64,000 nucleotides of DNA from Thuidium tamariscinum (taxonomy: Eukaryota > Streptophyta > Bryopsida > Hypnales > Thuidiaceae), in the NCBI GenBank assembly GCA_947034885.2, contig OX344749.2, positions 19,421,501-19,485,500 on the forward strand, read 5' to 3'. Numbering within the stretch: the stretch's first letter is position 1; each line of letters opens with the position of its first letter. The translations under genes and the position numbers were made by a program. Positions 61,081 to 64,000 of the stretch are shown piece by piece. The notes below the pieces were generated by a model. It was not told the origin of the DNA, did no database searches, and saw nothing but the letters and a program-made list of their open reading frames with translations.

Positions 61081-64000
61081 TCAAAAATGGATGTCCCGTG
61101 TGGTGTGCGACAAAACTGGTGAGCTGTAATCTAGCCCATGTGCTGCCACCTACAAGAATTTTGTGCAAACAATCTATTATTTCTGGAAAACTGAAAAACA
61201 GATTGTTCAAGTGACAACAATAAGCTCGACTCAAACAAAATGCAGAAGACATTGAAAAATTGCCTCTTTGCAGGACTACCAGGAGAGAAATTTTAACATT
61301 ATCACGCAACAGGTCATAAGAAGCACTAGTGCTCATAAAGCACAGAAGAACATCCTCCATAACAACTACTTTAAATTCAAAAGCTATAATAAGTCTCGTG
61401 CAAGATTTAAGATATTCTTACCATATTGGTCAAAGCAGCATATCGTTCCCGACTAAGAAACAAAGGCTTGCCTCTCCGTAACTCAAAGTCCTGTCGTGCA
61501 AGATAGAAATCAGATTCAGAGCTATTAGAAAGGGTACCTATTTCAAGTTAGACACTTTAAGAAAAATATTCACAGCTTATTCTGAACCAAAACAGAAGAA
61601 TATCGACCGATATGAGAGCACCATTTCCTTCTAATTGATATCCCCTTTAACAATCTAATTAATTAGACTAATTAGAGTTACTTCTATTATTAGACTGCCT
61701 TCAAAAATTTTGGCCTTATTCAGCACTCCTATGGATTTGGACAAAACAAACCTCTTCCCCAAAGGCATCAAGATACGGCGACGGCCACATAGCTTGCCGT
61801 CCACATCGTTGCAATAAAACATTGGTCTTCTGCAGAAACGCAAACAAAATTCATTCAAAACTACATTCCACATGAATAACGGAGTAAAATGTCACGAATA
61901 ATAGGAAAATACCCACATATTAAGTTTGACGATGGCGCAAGATATCCTCATAGTTCTCGGTTATGACGATTGGTAAAATGACTAAGACATATATTCTTTG
62001 CCCACAACCAAGGATCAGAGAAATATGTCCAGACCCAATTTCCAAAATACCTCAAATCCCAGTTTCTAAATATTATTTAAGTGTCAAAATGTTCAATATC
62101 CTCAAAATTCAGTATCTCTCAACACCTTTACTCTACAACAAACGTGAAACGACAATTTTACACCTCTACTTATCGAGGGCTTTCCAATAGCAGCACCAAG
62201 AACATGGCAACGGACTTCACACTTCAAAAACATTGGAAATTATAAACACAATCAAATAAAAACAAATAGGATTAGATGTTAACTTTCTGATAGGTGAAGT
62301 TACACGCAAAGAGGTTAAATGTAATTACCAGCAACATCAGAAAGATCCCAATGCCTGCACCGCAATTCATAGAGTGTCTTGTGCATTCCCCTTGTCTGTT
62401 GACACTATCAGCGTAAATAAGTAGTAATCAGCTTTGCTGGGAGAAAAAAAAAATCCTAAAGAAGCCATTTGCACGAGAATTTCCCAAATGTCACCATCAC
62501 TATAATCCACTTCATATGCATGCAGCATAAACTAAGAAGATCCATTTCACAGTCTAGGCATTAGGTCAATGATGAGTTCATATCAAGCTAAGAATGACAG
62601 CAGCGAAGCCACTCCAAGCCTAATAATGGTGCGATAACGAGAGAAATAGGTCAAGATCCGGCACGAAAGATTCGTTTTCTTTATCAACAAATGTGTGCTA
62701 CGAAAACTTATAATTCAGGTGCACGAACATCTACGCCCTGAAAATACGCATTCATTTTATAAAACTCGGCCAAAAAAATTTAAGGGTGTGTAACAGAGTT
62801 GCTAGGAAGAAAAGTTGCAAGACTGACCGGCAACAGGCGCGCGGACTAGCTGCACAACAGAGAGCTCCACACAAAAGGCAAAGGGCAGGCATATCAGGAA
62901 CCGTTTTACAACAAGGACACCGTTCTTTCACATACCTGCACCAGAAATCCTTTGGTCAGTCACTGTTGACAAAAAGAAATTAATTTATCAAATCAATTAA
63001 CGGTCTAGGCGGAGGCTGAACTTCACAATCCCTATGACAAACCCGTTGAGTTCGCCTCTTGCATAAATTGAAAGAGACAACCTCGGAGGCAAACAAGACG
63101 AAGAAATAAATAATAGCAGGCTTACAGTTCAGGCAACTGATTCTTGCTCCTCGATTAGGGACAAATATCCAGTGATTTAATAAATTGATCGTGGTAAGAG
63201 TGCAATGAATTGTCAGAGTGTGACAGGAGAACTCGTAAGATTCTTACCGTTGCACGAGATCTTGAAATAAATATGGCAGCTGCATCAATTTAAAAGGAGA
63301 CGCTGTGGTTACTCGTGGACTATATTGGATGCCTCGGAGACCACTGTCAGTCACTACATGCTTGCACCAGGCTTGAACAAGATGCTGAATTGCATCCTGC
63401 TCAAAAATCTTCTCTAGAGGAGGAATCAGAAAAACACTTTCCAGCTGATCCAATTGCTCCATCTCCAGAAGCACCTGATTTTCTACATCTTTTGTGTCAA
63501 CAGAAGGTAACTCAGGCCCTGCTGATTGTCTATGGCTTTGAGGAAGTTCCCATTGATGAGCTCTTGCAACAGGGAGGACTTGCGTGGCTCCGGACATAAG
63601 ATTTTGTAAAAGATAACATCTACGTAGGAAGGGCAAAGTACAGCGTCGCATAAGGTCCAAAGAAGCCTCTGAAGTAAAAGGACCATTACTATCCCTCGAG
63701 GAAGACTCCAGAACCGTTCCAGACAACCCTTTCTGTACTGTTGCAATAAATGCTCGCGCTGATTGTGTCAATTTTGTGTCTGATGCTGCGAACGAACCAA
63801 GCTGAACTATAATCTGCGAGAGGTGAGCCGCGTGAAATCTTAAAATCCATAAAACAATATGTCAAAGAGGATAAACAAATACACCTATATCGTCACTGGC
63901 GCAAGCAACCTTTGACTGTGAGAGGATAACCAAATTAACACCGGAGAAAATTAAATATCTCAGCTTACTCACAAATGATTATAGCAGAAAGTACCTGGAC
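61081..64000 (-). CDS. PRT6: PRT6, N-degron E3 ubiquitin ligase (UBR1 family), C-terminal part; gene continues past the right edge
   Basis: Coding segments in transcript order are 64000-63995 (end of an exon, tentative), 63813-63248, 62935-62828, 62395-62329, 61829-61752, 61490-61422 and 61149-61081 with TGA. Introns are GT-AG and the frame is continuous for 320 residues. The segment matches my memory of the C-terminus of plant PRT6: LFQDLVQRYVKERCPCCKT, then PALCLLCG, a Cys/His-rich stretch (CCRQGECTRHSMNCGAG), WPSPYLDAFGEE, RGKPLFLSRERYAALTNM and AAHGLDYSS near the end. This is the Cys/His metal-binding C-terminal domain of UBR1-type N-recognins; the UBR box and RING should lie to the right, outside the window. 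In plants PRT6 ubiquitinates proteins with basic N-termini, including ERF-VII factors and VRN2 in oxygen sensing. The final residues (TTRDIHF) differ from the hydrophobic ending usual in flowering plants. The exon at 63995 rests only on a CAG/gtac junction in the right frame. Confidence 0.92.

Noticed and set aside
1..64000. LTR retrotransposons, LINEs, tRNA and rRNA genes, CRISPR arrays
   Set aside because: No reverse transcriptase or integrase frames, no paired LTRs, no convincing tRNA arm pattern and no regularly spaced short repeats were found by eye.

Overview
The window is nuclear DNA of a green plant. It holds four intron-bearing protein genes with GT-AG introns of about 110 to 1,700 bases, and their products (an ACT-domain Raf-like kinase, a 14-3-3 protein, the plant N-recognin PRT6 and a plant-style membrane protein) point to a streptophyte. 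Sequence divergence from flowering-plant relatives (for example the long insert between the N-terminal region and the ACT domain of the kinase, and the divergent PRT6 tail) suggests an early-diverging land plant or a charophyte alga. I cannot name the species.

Layout: gene islands with mixed base composition alternate with very AT-rich, repeat-filled stretches without convincing genes. Island 1 (about 10.5-22.4 kb, + strand) has a long leader and a 13-exon ACT-domain protein kinase (12936-21820). Island 2 (about 29.5-34.2 kb, - strand) has a complete six-exon 14-3-3 gene (31219-33627). Island 3 (about 44.4-51.4 kb, - strand) has a five-exon gene for an unrecognised membrane protein carrying nine PFF motifs, four of them in a 69-bp tandem array (45182-48817). 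Island 4 (from about 60.2 kb to the right edge, - strand) has the last seven coding segments of PRT6 (61081 to beyond 64000). The stretches between (0-10.5, 22.4-29.5, 34.2-44.4 and 51.4-60.2 kb) are mostly small DNA-transposon derivatives without a visible transposase.

The dominant repeat is a family with termini CCCCTAAAGGACCA flanked by TTAA on both sides, with at least ten copies from 71 bp to 1.39 kb; three of them are 921-924 bp. Its structure (4-bp TTAA duplications, ends beginning CCC) is that of piggyBac- or Sola3-type elements, and it is the most unusual thing in the window. Other families are PIF/Harbinger-type elements (3-bp TAA/TTA duplications), a 135-bp CACTA hairpin, a candidate hAT-type element with an 8-bp duplication, a family with ends GGGTGATTGCAAGAAA, and several tandem arrays.

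The four genes do not form a pathway. The kinase and the 14-3-3 protein both belong to phospho-signalling (in flowering plants STY kinases phosphorylate chloroplast transit peptides that 14-3-3 proteins can bind), but their proximity here, about 10 kb apart and on opposite strands, is probably chance. Exon boundaries were placed by hand from reading-frame continuity, splice consensus and remembered family sequence; no alignment or transcript data were available.
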